NCBI GenBank assembly: GCA_022071945.1
Contig: JAJVIN010000014.1
Span: 1 to 64,000, forward strand
Source: Thermoanaerobaculia bacterium
Lineage (GTDB): Bacteria; Acidobacteriota; Thermoanaerobaculia; UBA5066
Direction: 5' to 3'
DNA length: 64,000 nt
Shown piece after piece: positions 26,329 through 35,358 of this stretch (the stretch's first letter is position 1; the number at the start of each line of letters is the position of its first letter). Both the position numbers and the translations under genes were made by a program. Below the pieces are notes generated by a model. The model did not search any database, was not told where the DNA came from, and saw only the letters and a list, made by a program, of their open reading frames with translations.

Positions 26329-26522
26329 GACGCGGGTGAGGCAGGGAAGGCGCTCACGGAAAGCACCGAGGAAGGGAATCCCCGTGTATCGGCGAGCTCT
26401 CTTCACCCGCGGCTTCTGCTCGACACATGCATCTTCCTGTGGGTTGTCAGTGGGAGCCTGGACCTTTCGGATGCTGATCGCGCAGTCCTTGGGTCGAACC
26501 CGAGTCGAAAGCGACGGCCTTC

Positions 26523-27260
26523 TCATGACGTTTCGCCCTGCTCACCGGTCACGGCGATGCGGAACCCGAGCCGGGAGCTCACCGTGTCGCGGAAATCGAA
26601 GCTGCGGTACGAGGCTCGCAGCCGAAATCGGTCCATGTCCCACGATCCGCCCCGGACGCACCGGCGATGCTGCCGTTCGGCGCCAGCTGTCCACGCGGAG
26701 CCGTCGGTGGGAGCACCCTCAAAGTCGGGGTGCCAGACATCCGAGCACCACTCCCAGACGTTCCCCGCCATGTCGTGGAGTCCCCAGGGGTTTGCCAGTT
26801 TCCTGCCGACGCAGTGCGTCTGCCCCCCGGAGTTGTCCTCGAACCATGCGTACTGGGTGAGTTGGTTCGCGTCCTCGCCGAAGAAGTAGCTCGATCGTGT
26901 TCCCGCCCGGTAGGCGTATTCCCACTCGGCCTCGTTGGGGAGCCGCACCTCGCGGCCCGAGAGCCGTGACAGCCGCTCGCAGAAGGCGACGGCCTCATCC
27001 CATGTCACCGATTCCACGGGCAGCTGAGGGTCACCTTGAAAGCTGGCAGGGTTGACGCCCGTGATGGCGGCATACGAGCCCTGTGTCACCTGGACGCGAG
27101 CCATCCAGAGAGCCCGTGCGAAGTGGACCGTGTGGATGGGCCCCTCGGGTGCGAAGGGGAGCCCGTCGGCTGACCCCATCTCGAAGGTCCCGGGTGGGAG
27201 CCGTACGAGTTCGATCGCACACCGCGCGCCAGTGTTGCCGTCGACCTCGAGCCAGTTCAT
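26523..27260 (-). CDS. Formylglycine-generating-enzyme (SUMF1) domain protein
   Basis: This 245-residue protein is a single FGE-sulfatase domain: VRLPPGTFEMGSADG, PVESVTWDEAVAFCERLSR, RLPNEAEWEYAYRAGT, WGLHDMAGNVWEWCSDVW, RCVRGGSWDMDRFRLR and RLGFRIAV. The family includes true formylglycine synthases but more often related factors. A Cys lies in WEWCSDVW and others in CAIELV and HCVGRK, but a copper-binding pair cannot be assigned by eye. No signal peptide is seen with ATG 27260. It follows the ATP-grasp gene by 64 bases, and both look less GC-rich than neighbours. A pair of modifying enzymes acquired together is possible. Confidence 0.85.
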   Translation of the reverse strand: MNWLEVDGNTGARCAIELVRLPPGTFEMGSADGLPFAPEGPIHTVHFARALWMARVQVTQGSYAAITGVNPASFQGDPQLPVESVTWDEAVAFCERLSRLSGREVRLPNEAEWEYAYRAGTRSSYFFGEDANQLTQYAWFEDNSGGQTHCVGRKLANPWGLHDMAGNVWEWCSDVWHPDFEGAPTDGSAWTAGAERQHRRCVRGGSWDMDRFRLRASYRSFDFRDTVSSRLGFRIAVTGEQGETS

Positions 27261-27324
27261 CCGGCTAGACTCCGCGCCAGACGAGGATGCACCCCACCAC
27301 CGCTCCTCTTGGTGTGAGCCGCCC

Positions 27325-28152
27325 TCAAGACTCTCGGGACATCGCGAATCCAAAGCTCGCCCATGTCGCCTCCTCGCGAGTCATTCGATACCTGCTGACC
27401 GTCGAGCGCAAGAGCACCGGCAAGAGCCTGTCGAGCCGCGCCCCGTAGGTACCGGAGCTGGGGGGCGGATTGGTCTCGACGATGGCCCAACCTCGGCCAT
27501 CCAGGAGCCCCACGTCCAGGGTCACGGCTGGTGGCAGCGAGACCCTGCTGTCTTGGAGCACGTTACTCGCCAGCGCGAGAGCCTGGTTCACCTCCTCGTC
27601 GTTTGCTCGAAACCCTGTCTGGCTCGTCATGAAAGCTCCGTCCCGGCAGTAGGGAGAACCGGCTCGCACGTGACGGTCGAGGACGAAGAGCCTGAACTCG
27701 ATGCGCCAGCGGACGGGCTCCGCGGCCAGGATCAGAGAGTCTGCGCTCACACCGCGATCGGCGGCCGCCACGGTTGCTTCCAGGTCCTTGCCAGAGAGGT
27801 AGACGCGTGCGGGGAAGTCCTTGCTGTCAGAGGGCTTGAAGAACGTCCTCTCGGTGATCCCGAACGCATCACGGAGCCTCAGAAGCCGGACATCGCGCTT
27901 GCGGTATTCGGCTGGCAAGTCGGCCAGGAAATCGCGCGAGGTGACGAGAGGGACACGGTCGAGGACATGGCAGAGGGTTGTGACATCACGCCAGTCGCCG
28001 TAGATCGCCACGTCGGCGCGGGACCGCAGACCGGCGTTCACGCCCGAGGCCCGGAGCCTCAAGACCTCCCAGTGGCTCGATAGCGCTTCCCTTGCCAGTC
28101 CACCGCTGGAGGCCATTTCGGGAAGCGTCAGAATCAGAGTCGGCACCACCAC
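27325..28152 (-). CDS. ATP-grasp domain protein (DUF4343-like)
   Basis: This 275-residue protein shows ATP-grasp features: FFKPSDSKDFPARVYLSGKD (lysine and phosphate region), VRWRIEFRLFVLDRHVRAGS, and the metal-binding end VTLDVGLLDGRGWAIVETNP with Asp, Glu and Asn. This resembles the DUF4343/ATP-grasp group of uncharacterised ligases often found in accessory loci. Three consecutive GTG codons at the 5' end leave the exact start open. It precedes the FGE-type gene in the same direction and follows the PspA/ABC operon after an 82-base gap. The substrate is unknown. Confidence 0.75.
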   Translation of the reverse strand: MVVPTLILTLPEMASSGGLAREALSSHWEVLRLRASGVNAGLRSRADVAIYGDWRDVTTLCHVLDRVPLVTSRDFLADLPAEYRKRDVRLLRLRDAFGITERTFFKPSDSKDFPARVYLSGKDLEATVAAADRGVSADSLILAAEPVRWRIEFRLFVLDRHVRAGSPYCRDGAFMTSQTGFRANDEEVNQALALASNVLQDSRVSLPPAVTLDVGLLDGRGWAIVETNPPPSSGTYGARLDRLLPVLLRSTVSRYRMTREEATWASFGFAMSRES

Positions 28153-28234
28153 CTCCGGCCCTGGGCTCGAGAGCTCGCCCCGAACGAACTCGCACGCCGT
28201 TCAGACCTGCGAGAGTGGTCCGTTACCCGAACTC

Positions 28235-29227
28235 CTACCGTCCCGCGCCCGCCGCCAGCCCGCTGAGCATCTGATCCATGCTCGGGGCCAGCGCCTTGAC
28301 GTAGCGCTCGGTCTGCTCGACCTTCTCGACGATCCCTTCCATGGTGGAGGAGATCTCCGACTGGTCGATCTGCGAGGCGCTCATCTGGCCCATGATGACG
28401 TTGAAGGCGTCGGGAAAGGCCATGAGCTGTGCCGAGACCGACTGGTCCCGCTCGCCGCAGGCGACGAGGAGATCCCGCTGCTTTTTCAGGATGTCCATGT
28501 GCCACTGGCGGGCCTGGGCCGAGGCCGGTTCCCTTTCCGCCGCCTCCTGGAGCTCCCGGATCCGCTCGTCGATGTCTTCCAGGAGTTCCTCGAGGCGCGG
28601 CATGGGGGGGCCGAAGCCCTGGCCGGGGAGCGGCGGCGGGATGACGAACCCGCCCTTCTTGCCCTTCTTGCCGGCTCCCGGGTCGCGAACGGGCACGGTC
28701 TGCCGTTGGCTCCCCATCTGGTGGAGGATCCGGAGATAAGTGATCCGCGCCTTCACGAATTGGAGGTAGGCCGTCAACATGTAATCGATCCGCTTGCCGA
28801 TCCCCAGCTCGGTCGTGGCCTCGATCTCGTCACGGCTGTGAGCGAACTGCGTGATCCGGTGCCGCATGTCGAGGAGGCGCCGGTACTCGAAGGCGTAGTC
28901 GGGCATCAGGCCGCCCTTGATCCAGGACGAAAACGGGCCCTGGGCCAGGGTCGCCGAGATCTCCGAGGCGAGGCCTTCCCGCTCCATCTCGACCTTCCGC
29001 AACTCCCGCTCCCTGCTTTCCTCGATCGTCTTGTCGAGCTGCTTTTTCGAGGTCGTGGCGAACAGGACCCACGAGGCGGAGCCGAGCCCCCACAAGATCA
29101 GCGGGAGCGGGTTCCACAGCGCTGCCGAGGCGGCAACGGCCACCGCTCCGCTCACGACGTTCGCCGGGGAGGCCGCGGCGCGCTTGGCTGTCTGCTTCCA
29201 CAGGGTGGCCGGGTCGGGCAGCTTCAT
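28235..29227 (-). CDS. Membrane coiled-coil protein, last gene of the PspA-ABC operon
   Basis: This 330-residue protein has one long or two short N-terminal membrane segments (about 24-58, NVVSGAVAVAASAALW, LPLILWGLGSASWVLFA). An extended helical cytoplasmic part follows. Charged heptad-like stretches (KKQLDKTIEESRERELRKVE, RLEELLEDIDERIRELQEAA, EGIVEKVEQTERYVK) surround a Pro/Gly/Lys-rich linker. I recognise no family. It begins 10 bases after the ABC ATPase stop and is the only member of the block with long cytoplasmic helices attached to the membrane. It could dock PspA filaments or link the AAA ATPase to the transporter; that is inference from architecture. Confidence 0.8.
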   Translation of the reverse strand: MKLPDPATLWKQTAKRAAASPANVVSGAVAVAASAALWNPLPLILWGLGSASWVLFATTSKKQLDKTIEESRERELRKVEMEREGLASEISATLAQGPFSSWIKGGLMPDYAFEYRRLLDMRHRITQFAHSRDEIEATTELGIGKRIDYMLTAYLQFVKARITYLRILHQMGSQRQTVPVRDPGAGKKGKKGGFVIPPPLPGQGFGPPMPRLEELLEDIDERIRELQEAAEREPASAQARQWHMDILKKQRDLLVACGERDQSVSAQLMAFPDAFNVIMGQMSASQIDQSEISSTMEGIVEKVEQTERYVKALAPSMDQMLSGLAAGAGR

Positions 29228-29237
29228 CCCATATGCC

Positions 29238-30062
29238 TCACAGGAGCGGGAACCGCTCGCGAATCTCCTGCCTCACCTTCTGGAACTCGGGCGTGGAAAC
29301 GATGTCCTTTCTCCAGGCCAGGCCCCGCTCGATGAGGTCGTAGGTCGCAACGATCCGGGCTCCGGGGACGATTCTCCCATCCTTGTCCCGGTCCCGGCCC
29401 ATCAGCCAGATGGTGTCGGCCACTTCGATGGCCGCGGTGATGTCGTGGGTGACGACGATGATGGTGTTGAAGTCGGAGATGTCGGCCATCTCTCCGATCA
29501 GCTCGATCACATTCTCGACCTGCACGACGTCGAGTCCGGAAAACGGCTCGTCCATCAACAAGAAGTGCTCGCTGCAGAGGAACTGCTGGGCGATGGCGAC
29601 CCGCTGCCGCTGCCCTCCCGAGAGCTGCGCGGGGAACTTGTGGGCCGCGTCCTCGAGCTTGAAGCGCGTGAGGAACTCCATCGACTTCGCCACGGCCTGT
29701 CCCTTCGAGAGTCCGTTCCGCACGGCCGCGACGACCAGGTTCCCGAGGACGCGCCGGTGAGCGAAGAGCGGGTAGTTCTGGGCGACGACTCCGACCATTC
29801 CCCTTTCGACGGGCTTTGCCTTCTCCCCGATGAGCACCTTGCCGGAATCCGGCCTGTTCAATCCGGCCAGGATGCGGAAGAGCTGGGTCTTCCCCATCCC
29901 GGAAGGAGCCAGGAGGCTGACGACCTGGCCCGTGACCTTTCCGGGCCGCACGATGTCCTTGATCTCGAGATTGACGTCCCGGAGGATCTGCTTGCCCCCG
30001 AGTGCCAGGGAGACCCCCTCGACCTTCAGCAGCGTGGCTCCGAGCGAGTATCCGTCCGGCAT
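29238..30062 (-). CDS. ABC transporter ATP-binding protein (NitT/TauT-like) of the PspA-linked operon
   Basis: This 274-residue ATPase has Walker A APSGMGKT (Ala in place of the first Gly, Met at the fifth position), Q-loop VVAQNYPLFAH, signature LSGGQRQR, Walker B FLLMDEPFSGLD and switch His in IIVVTHDIT. This is the importer-type layout. It lies three bases after the permease and ten before the membrane coiled-coil gene. Together with 30066 and 30879 it forms a complete binding-protein-dependent system. The neighbouring PspA and AAA ATPase suggest a mechanical or signalling role as well as, or instead of, nutrient uptake. Confidence 0.9.
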   Translation of the reverse strand: MPDGYSLGATLLKVEGVSLALGGKQILRDVNLEIKDIVRPGKVTGQVVSLLAPSGMGKTQLFRILAGLNRPDSGKVLIGEKAKPVERGMVGVVAQNYPLFAHRRVLGNLVVAAVRNGLSKGQAVAKSMEFLTRFKLEDAAHKFPAQLSGGQRQRVAIAQQFLCSEHFLLMDEPFSGLDVVQVENVIELIGEMADISDFNTIIVVTHDITAAIEVADTIWLMGRDRDKDGRIVPGARIVATYDLIERGLAWRKDIVSTPEFQKVRQEIRERFPLL

Positions 30063-30065
30063 CGG

Positions 30066-30875
30066 TTACCTCCTCTCCGCCGTCAGGCTCGCGTGCGGAC
30101 AGATGACCTGCTTGAGCCATCCGATCGCGTAGTCCTGAATGAGGCCGACGAAAAGGATCAGGAACTGGATGGCAAACACCTCCGGCAGCTTGAAGTGCTT
30201 GTTCTGGTTCAGGAGCATCGCCCCGACCCCGCCCTCGGAGCGGGAGATCCCCTCGACCATCGTCAGCATCATCCAGCCGATGGCGGCGTTCTGCCGGAGG
30301 ACCTCGATCGCCTGATCGAACGTCCCGAGGACGACGACTTCCCAGACCACCCGCCACTCGCTCATCCGCAGGGTCCGGGCATGGTCGAACTTCTCCTTCG
30401 GGATCTCGGCCACGACAGCCGCCATCGACGTCACGAAGAAGACCGTCATGCCGAAGACGAGAAGCGACAGCTTCAGCGGCCGGCCGCCTCCCACCATCAG
30501 GGTGAAAACGAAGGTCAACCCGATGAGGCCGAGGAACCGTCCCTTCGAGACCGCCAGGGCGATGGGCCGGATCGCGGGGAGGACCGTCAGGTACGAGAGG
30601 ACGAGCGAGATGAGAAGCGTCCAGAACAGGGCTTCGAGGTTCATCCAGAAGCTCGTGATGAGCTCGCGGCCCAGACCTTCGTCGAACCAGAGCCTCCGGA
30701 ACGCTCCGAGGACCTCCACCGGTCTCGGGAGAGCGGCAAATGGCGAGTTGATCCAGATGAGGAGGAAGAGGGCGGCCTGTATCCCGATCACGATGCGAAA
30801 GGCCGCCCTCGAGAGAACACGGTTGGGCGAGAACGCCGCCTTGAGGTCCTCCATCACTCCTTGCGGCAGCCCCAC
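30066..30875 (-). CDS. ABC transporter permease (NitT/TauT-like) of the PspA-linked operon
   Basis: This 269-residue inner-membrane protein has about six hydrophobic segments (IVIGIQAALFLLIWI, LEALFWTLLISLVLSYL, LIGLTFVFTLMVGGG, LSLLVFGMTVFFVTS, NAAIGWMMLTMVEG, IQFLILFVGLIQDYAIGWL). The coupling-loop region is DHARTLRMSEWRVVWEVVV, where the conserved EAA Gly is poorly kept. It is sandwiched with three-base gaps between the OmpA-fused binding protein and the ATPase, so the stoichiometry is probably fixed by coupled translation. It would form a homodimer. Confidence 0.88.
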   Translation of the reverse strand: MGLPQGVMEDLKAAFSPNRVLSRAAFRIVIGIQAALFLLIWINSPFAALPRPVEVLGAFRRLWFDEGLGRELITSFWMNLEALFWTLLISLVLSYLTVLPAIRPIALAVSKGRFLGLIGLTFVFTLMVGGGRPLKLSLLVFGMTVFFVTSMAAVVAEIPKEKFDHARTLRMSEWRVVWEVVVLGTFDQAIEVLRQNAAIGWMMLTMVEGISRSEGGVGAMLLNQNKHFKLPEVFAIQFLILFVGLIQDYAIGWLKQVICPHASLTAERR

Positions 30876-30878
30876 GGA

Positions 30879-32687
30879 TCAGCCCCCGGTCGTTCCGATC
30901 ACGATCTCGACGCGGCGGTTCTGGGCGCGGCCGGTCTCGGTGGAGTTCGGGGCGACGGGGTTCGTCTGACCGTGCGCGAAGACGCGGATACGGCCGGACG
31001 GGAAGTTCACGGGCGCCTTCTGTTCGAGCCACTGCTTGACCGCGAAGGCACGCTCCTCGGAGAGCTGCATGTTCTTGTCCGGATTGCCCTGGCTGTCGGT
31101 GTGGCCGTGGACCTCGACCACCGTCGCGCTCGCGACGAGGAGGTCGTTGAGAAGCTGGTCGAGGTTGCGGTAGGCGTCCGGGGAGAACGCGGCCTTTCCG
31201 CTCTCGAAGTTGATCTGCCACGAGCGGCGGCTGACGACGTTCGTCACCTTCGCGGCCTGCTCGAACTTCGGAACCTCGGCCTGCGTCGTGGGTGCCTGCC
31301 TGGCGGCAAGGGCTTGGATGTATGACGTGTCGAGGACCTCCGTGACCGGCGGGTAGTTCGGGACGAGCTCGGGGTACTGCTGCACGACGATGTCGCCGAA
31401 GACCCTGTACGTGGCGGCAAAGAGGTTCTGCGAGCCCTGCGTCAAGCCGAAGAGAAGCAGGTTGTCGGCCAGGTTGTTCACCGAGGACCCTCCGAGCTCG
31501 ACCATCAGCCCCTGTTTGTCTCGCTCGGTGACGCCCTTGAAGTACTTCTCCCAGTAGGCGGCGTCCTGCTCCTTGTAAACGACGGCGCTGATCTCGGCCG
31601 CTTTCCTGAGAGCCTGCGGGTTCGACTTGATCTGATCGCCCGCCTGGAAGATCGCCGAGAGCATTCCCTCGACGACGGGACGGTTGGCCTTCATCCACTT
31701 GTCGATGCCGATGATGGTGTTCGGCATCTGCGAGCTGTACTCCTTGGTGGAAACAATGGAAACGAGGCCGCCCTTCTTCATCGCGACGTTGACGTCGCCC
31801 GGCGTCCATGTGACGACGCCGTTCACGCAGACCTTCTTCGTCGCGCCGGTTTTCTTCCCCTTCTCGACGACGGGGCGGTCCTCGCAGTAGCCGGCGATGT
31901 ACTTCTCTCCGGCGTCGATGTAGTCGTTGGCGGCCACCCAGTTGAGGCAGTTGGGGTCCCAGGTCTTCTCGTCTGGGTTGTTGCAGATTCCGTTGTCGCC
32001 CAGCCACTTCAGCGCGATGTTCCAGTCACCGTCCCGGAGGTACCCGGCCACCAGTCCTCCCCGTGCCGCCTGAGGGTTCTGCTTCCAGGCCGGCAGACCC
32101 ATGAACTTGTCCTCGCCTCTCGAGTAACCCATCGAGCCGACGACCTTCGCCTGATAGTCCTTGCCGATCTTCTTCAGCGTGTCGTTGACGCCCTTGAGGA
32201 ATGTGGCGGAGCCGTCGCCCATGATGGCGACGAAGTGAACGCCGTTCTTGGGCTGCGCGTTCCCCTTCGAGAGCTCGGTGGCGAAGGCGACGAGCCCCTC
32301 CTGCATCTTGTCCACCATGTCCTCGCGGATGAATTTGAGGTTCACCCCATTGGCGCACATGAGACTCCCCTGGGCGGCCTGGGGACCGCCGTTGGCGAGC
32401 ATGCCCCCCATCTGGGAGTTCCAGGCCCAGACATAGAAACGGACCTCGGTCTTGTCGGTGCAGCCGGGCTCCGAACCGGGGAGCGAAACCGGCGCAGAGG
32501 GAGTCCCGGCCTGGGACCCATCCGGGGCGGCCGGCAGATCGGCCTTCGGCGGAACCTGGGACTCCTTGGTCTTGGCGGCGGGAACGATCTTCTCCAAAAG
32601 ACCAGGAGCGAACCGCTTGATGCTGAAGAACGCCGTCGCGAGGATCGCGATGGCGATGATGGCTTTGGCGAGAGGTGTCAGTTTCAT
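30879..32687 (-). CDS. Membrane-anchored substrate-binding protein fused to OmpA peptidoglycan-binding domain
   Basis: This 602-residue protein has an uncleaved-looking N-terminal helix (AIIAIAILATAFFSIKRF, about 8-26) and a Pro/Ala linker. A periplasmic-binding-protein region (about 80-450; EVRFYVWAWNSQMGG, HFVAIMGDGSATFLKGVN, WTPGDVNVAMKKGG) resembles NMT1/phosphate-type binding proteins. From residue 492 an OmpA C-terminal domain follows. It shows EVHGHTDSQGNPDKNMQLSE, then RAFAVKQWL and GRAQNRRVEIVI, including the Asp and Arg that hold diaminopimelate in OmpA-like domains. Six cysteines in the binding region suggest disulfides. It would be tied to the inner membrane at one end and to the wall at the other. 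A GGAGGAGGG ribosome site precedes the start. Confidence 0.9.
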   Translation of the reverse strand: MKLTPLAKAIIAIAILATAFFSIKRFAPGLLEKIVPAAKTKESQVPPKADLPAAPDGSQAGTPSAPVSLPGSEPGCTDKTEVRFYVWAWNSQMGGMLANGGPQAAQGSLMCANGVNLKFIREDMVDKMQEGLVAFATELSKGNAQPKNGVHFVAIMGDGSATFLKGVNDTLKKIGKDYQAKVVGSMGYSRGEDKFMGLPAWKQNPQAARGGLVAGYLRDGDWNIALKWLGDNGICNNPDEKTWDPNCLNWVAANDYIDAGEKYIAGYCEDRPVVEKGKKTGATKKVCVNGVVTWTPGDVNVAMKKGGLVSIVSTKEYSSQMPNTIIGIDKWMKANRPVVEGMLSAIFQAGDQIKSNPQALRKAAEISAVVYKEQDAAYWEKYFKGVTERDKQGLMVELGGSSVNNLADNLLLFGLTQGSQNLFAATYRVFGDIVVQQYPELVPNYPPVTEVLDTSYIQALAARQAPTTQAEVPKFEQAAKVTNVVSRRSWQINFESGKAAFSPDAYRNLDQLLNDLLVASATVVEVHGHTDSQGNPDKNMQLSEERAFAVKQWLEQKAPVNFPSGRIRVFAHGQTNPVAPNSTETGRAQNRRVEIVIGTTGG

Positions 32688-32722
32688 CTCTTCCCTCCTC
32701 CGGGAGCCAAAAAGTTCGGATC

Positions 32723-32740
32723 CCCGCGGTATCCCGCGGG
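32723..32740 (-). terminator. Hairpin between the AAA ATPase and the OmpA-fused binding protein genes
   Basis: CCCGCGG and CCGCGGG form a perfect 7-bp stem with a 4-base loop. On the minus strand a TTTTT run (32713-32709) follows nine bases later. The U-run is too distant for a strong terminator. An attenuator or processing site lowering or raising the distal ABC genes relative to pspA and the AAA gene is plausible. It occupies most of the 58-base gap, the longest in the operon. Confidence 0.35.
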
Positions 32741-32745
32741 CGACC

Positions 32746-34596
32746 CTATCGGCGCGACCCGACGGTCGCTCGCAACAACCGGAGCCGTGTGTCGAGCTCT
32801 TCGGGGCTCATCCCGGCGTACTTGGGCGGGAGGAGCCGCCGGCTCGAGGCCTCGAACACGGCGAGCAGTTCCATGTATTCCAGGAGTTCTACGTCGCGGC
32901 TCGGGAAATAGTCGTGGGCGGCCTTCACGAAATGCTCCGGAAGAACGGGAGCCTCGCCGCCGGTTTCTCTCGCGGCGTCGTCGTTGGCCATCAGGATGAC
33001 GGCCTCGACATCCGCGTTGCTGTAGCCGATGAGACGCGTGGAGAAACCCTCGCGGATGGCCGTGAAGTCGACGTCGGTCTTGATCCTGTTCTTCTTCACG
33101 AGCGCCCGGGCCACGCCCTCGACCTCCTCCGCCGTCTGGGAGTAGAGGAACGGGATCTTCCTGTCGAGGCGTCCCGCCCGCTTCAGGTCCACGTCGAGCT
33201 TGTCGGGACGGTTGGTCATCGCGACGAAGAGGATCCGGCCCCGGTTGGAGGTGTCGGACATGAACTCCTTGATGCGCGCGATGACGCGCGAGGAGGTGCC
33301 TCCGTCGCCCTCGCCGTCGGTGTTGCCGAAGGCCCGGTCGCCCTCGTCGATGATGACGATGACCTGGCCGATCGCCTTGATGACCGAGAGGATCTTCTCG
33401 AGGTTTCCCTCGGTGGCGCCCACCCACTTCGACCGGAAGTTCTTGAGCTTGATCGTCGGGAGCCCGCACTCCTTGGCGAAGGCCTCCGCCACGAACGTCT
33501 TGCCGGTTCCCATGGGTCCGGTGAAGAGGATCCCCATCGGTACCCGGCTGCGGCGGGCTTCCCGGATGTTCTCCGCCACGACGAGGAGGTCCTTCTTGAT
33601 CTCCTCCATGCCGCCGACCACGTCGAATCCGTGTTCCGGCGTGATGAACTCGACGAGGCCGAAGCACTCGCGCTCGAGGATCTCGCGCTTTCTCTTCGAA
33701 ATGAGGATGTCGGCCTCGCGGCGTGCCCGGTCTGCAGGCGTCTCGGCCGGGGCGGGCGCGAGCTCCTTGACGGTCGGGGCGATGAGGTTCTTGATCTCTT
33801 CGCGCGAGAGGTTCGCCGTGAGGATGGCGAGCTTGTGGGCCCGGGCGGCGGCGTCTTCCGACCCGCCGAGGAGCCCCGTGATGAACGCCTCGCGGTCGAA
33901 CGAGTCGGCCTCGCTCTGCGGAGGCGGAGAGAGGATCGAGCTGATCTGGCTCACCTTCAGCCCGGCCGTCACCTCGGCAAAGCGCTCCGCGTCCTTGGCG
34001 GTCAGCGTCGGGTCGCTCAGCTGCGTCGCGCGCCGTCTCGTCTCGCGGTCGGGCATCGGGATGTCCACGACCGCGACCTTCGGGTTGCTGACGATCTTCG
34101 GTGAGAGCTCCGAGAGGTTCTCGGCGATCAGCAGGACGACGTTGTCGCCCTTCTCGATCCCTGGCAAGAAAGACCACCGGTGGAGCGTGATGATCGAGGC
34201 CCGGTCGGCGTCGGCCTGGAAGGACGGGTCCCCGCCCGGAGCGATCGCCTCGGCGTACTCGATGATGACCGCCACCTTCTTGCCGGTGGTCAGGATCCGC
34301 TCGAGGGCGGCGAGCTGCTTGTCACGCCCCGGAGGATTGAGGATTTCCTCGAGTCCCGAGACGGGGTCTTTCGGTCTCTTCGTGTACCGGATGCCCGTCG
34401 CCAGGTTGAAGATGGCGACGGTGTCCTTCGACTCGGCGAGAAAGGCCGTGAGGAAGTCGGCGAGGGGAACCATCCGGTCCTTCTCGACGACGTCGTCGAA
34501 GACGTTCCCGTGGAGGACGAAGATCGAGGACTCCCCGCGGAGGTATCTCCGGCGAAGCTCCTCGGCCCACGCCGGGATTTGTTTCGAGTCCGCCAC
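32746..34596 (-). CDS. AAA+ ATPase with N-terminal degenerate module, partner of PspA
   Basis: This 616-residue cytosolic ATPase starts at GTG, with AAGGGGCAAGG just upstream. The C-terminal module (about 310-560) is a complete classical [17 protein letters not shown], Walker A GPMGTGKT (360-367), Walker B VIIIDE (413-418), sensor-1 AMTNRPD and arginine fingers RAGRLDR. The N-terminal part (1-280) keeps a similar layout ([39 protein letters not shown]) but has no P-loop, like the inactive module of Ycf46-type proteins. The C-terminal 60 residues are helical. It follows pspA by nine bases. AAA ATPases of the Vps4 type remodel ESCRT-III polymers, so PspA is its likely substrate (inference). Confidence 0.93.
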   Translation of the reverse strand: MADSKQIPAWAEELRRRYLRGESSIFVLHGNVFDDVVEKDRMVPLADFLTAFLAESKDTVAIFNLATGIRYTKRPKDPVSGLEEILNPPGRDKQLAALERILTTGKKVAVIIEYAEAIAPGGDPSFQADADRASIITLHRWSFLPGIEKGDNVVLLIAENLSELSPKIVSNPKVAVVDIPMPDRETRRRATQLSDPTLTAKDAERFAEVTAGLKVSQISSILSPPPQSEADSFDREAFITGLLGGSEDAAARAHKLAILTANLSREEIKNLIAPTVKELAPAPAETPADRARREADILISKRKREILERECFGLVEFITPEHGFDVVGGMEEIKKDLLVVAENIREARRSRVPMGILFTGPMGTGKTFVAEAFAKECGLPTIKLKNFRSKWVGATEGNLEKILSVIKAIGQVIVIIDEGDRAFGNTDGEGDGGTSSRVIARIKEFMSDTSNRGRILFVAMTNRPDKLDVDLKRAGRLDRKIPFLYSQTAEEVEGVARALVKKNRIKTDVDFTAIREGFSTRLIGYSNADVEAVILMANDDAARETGGEAPVLPEHFVKAAHDYFPSRDVELLEYMELLAVFEASSRRLLPPKYAGMSPEELDTRLRLLRATVGSRR

Positions 34597-34605
34597 CCTT
34601 GCCCC

Positions 34606-35319
34606 TTACATCGTCTTCTGCGGCTGTGCCTGGGCGGCCGCCGCGCGCTTGGCCTTCAGCTCCGCCAGCTGCTGCTTGGCCTGGACGTCTCCGGCCGTCG
34701 TCTTCAGGGCGGCCAGGCGGGAGTCGAGCGAGGTCTCGGCCAGCTCCTTGCCCAGGTTGGCGGCGGCGACGGTCGTCTTGATGTGCTCGCGGACGTTGTC
34801 GAGGGCTTTCACCTCGGCGTCGACCGAGAGGCCATCCAGCTGCTCCTGGATCTTGATCCGGGCCTGGGCGGACTGCATCCGGGCGAGCATGACGTCGCGC
34901 TCGGCCTTCAGCTTCTTGATCTCGCCCTGGACGGACATCAGCGATGTCTTCGCGGATTCCGCGTCCTTGGAGGCGGAGTCCATGTCGGCCGTCAGTTCCT
35001 TGACCTCGGCCTCGAGCTGGTTCTTTTTCTGGAGCAGGATGACCGCGAGGTCGTCCTGGTTCGTCTCGACCGCCGCATTCAGCTCGTGGTCAGTCTGTGC
35101 CAGCTCCTTGTTGGCCCGCTTCAACCGCTCGTCGATGTCCTCGCGGCGGCGGATGATCGCGGCGGTGGCGTTCTTGAGCTTGGTGTATTTCTCGACCATC
35201 GAGTTGATGGCGTTCTCGTAAGCGATTTCAGGGTGCTCCTTCTCGATGTCGGAGATGAACAGGGAGAGGAAACCCTTGAAGAGATTCTTGACGCGGCTGA
35301 AGAAGTTGACGTCGCCCAT
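34606..35319 (-). CDS. pspA: PspA/IM30 family protein (ESCRT-III superfamily)
   Basis: This 237-residue protein is almost wholly helical coiled coil, as expected for PspA/Vipp1. Hallmarks include [20 protein letters not shown] at the N-terminus (amphipathic membrane-binding helix plus), [38 protein letters not shown] and [17 protein letters not shown]. It ends in an Ala/Gln-rich tail. PspA proteins polymerise on damaged inner membrane and belong to the ESCRT-III superfamily. The usual partners PspB/PspC are absent. Instead it lies nine bases before an AAA ATPase gene and at the head of an ABC operon. AAGGAAAGG provides the ribosome site. Whether it is a stress protein or a dedicated part of the transporter complex is open. 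Confidence 0.92.
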   Translation of the reverse strand: MGDVNFFSRVKNLFKGFLSLFISDIEKEHPEIAYENAINSMVEKYTKLKNATAAIIRRREDIDERLKRANKELAQTDHELNAAVETNQDDLAVILLQKKNQLEAEVKELTADMDSASKDAESAKTSLMSVQGEIKKLKAERDVMLARMQSAQARIKIQEQLDGLSVDAEVKALDNVREHIKTTVAAANLGKELAETSLDSRLAALKTTAGDVQAKQQLAELKAKRAAAAQAQPQKTM

Positions 35320-35358
35320 CGGCCAAACCTTTCCTTCTCGAGTTGGGTTCCTGGGGTG

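Noticed and set aside
28917-31325. Long plus-strand frame of about 800 codons across the PspA-ABC operon
   Set aside because: Antisense to three well-supported transporter genes; composition is typical of a shadow frame.
29224-32007. Minus-strand frame of about 930 codons in the ABC region
   Set aside because: It overlaps the permease, ATPase and binding-protein genes in another frame and shows only Arg/Gly/Ala/Pro-rich sequence.
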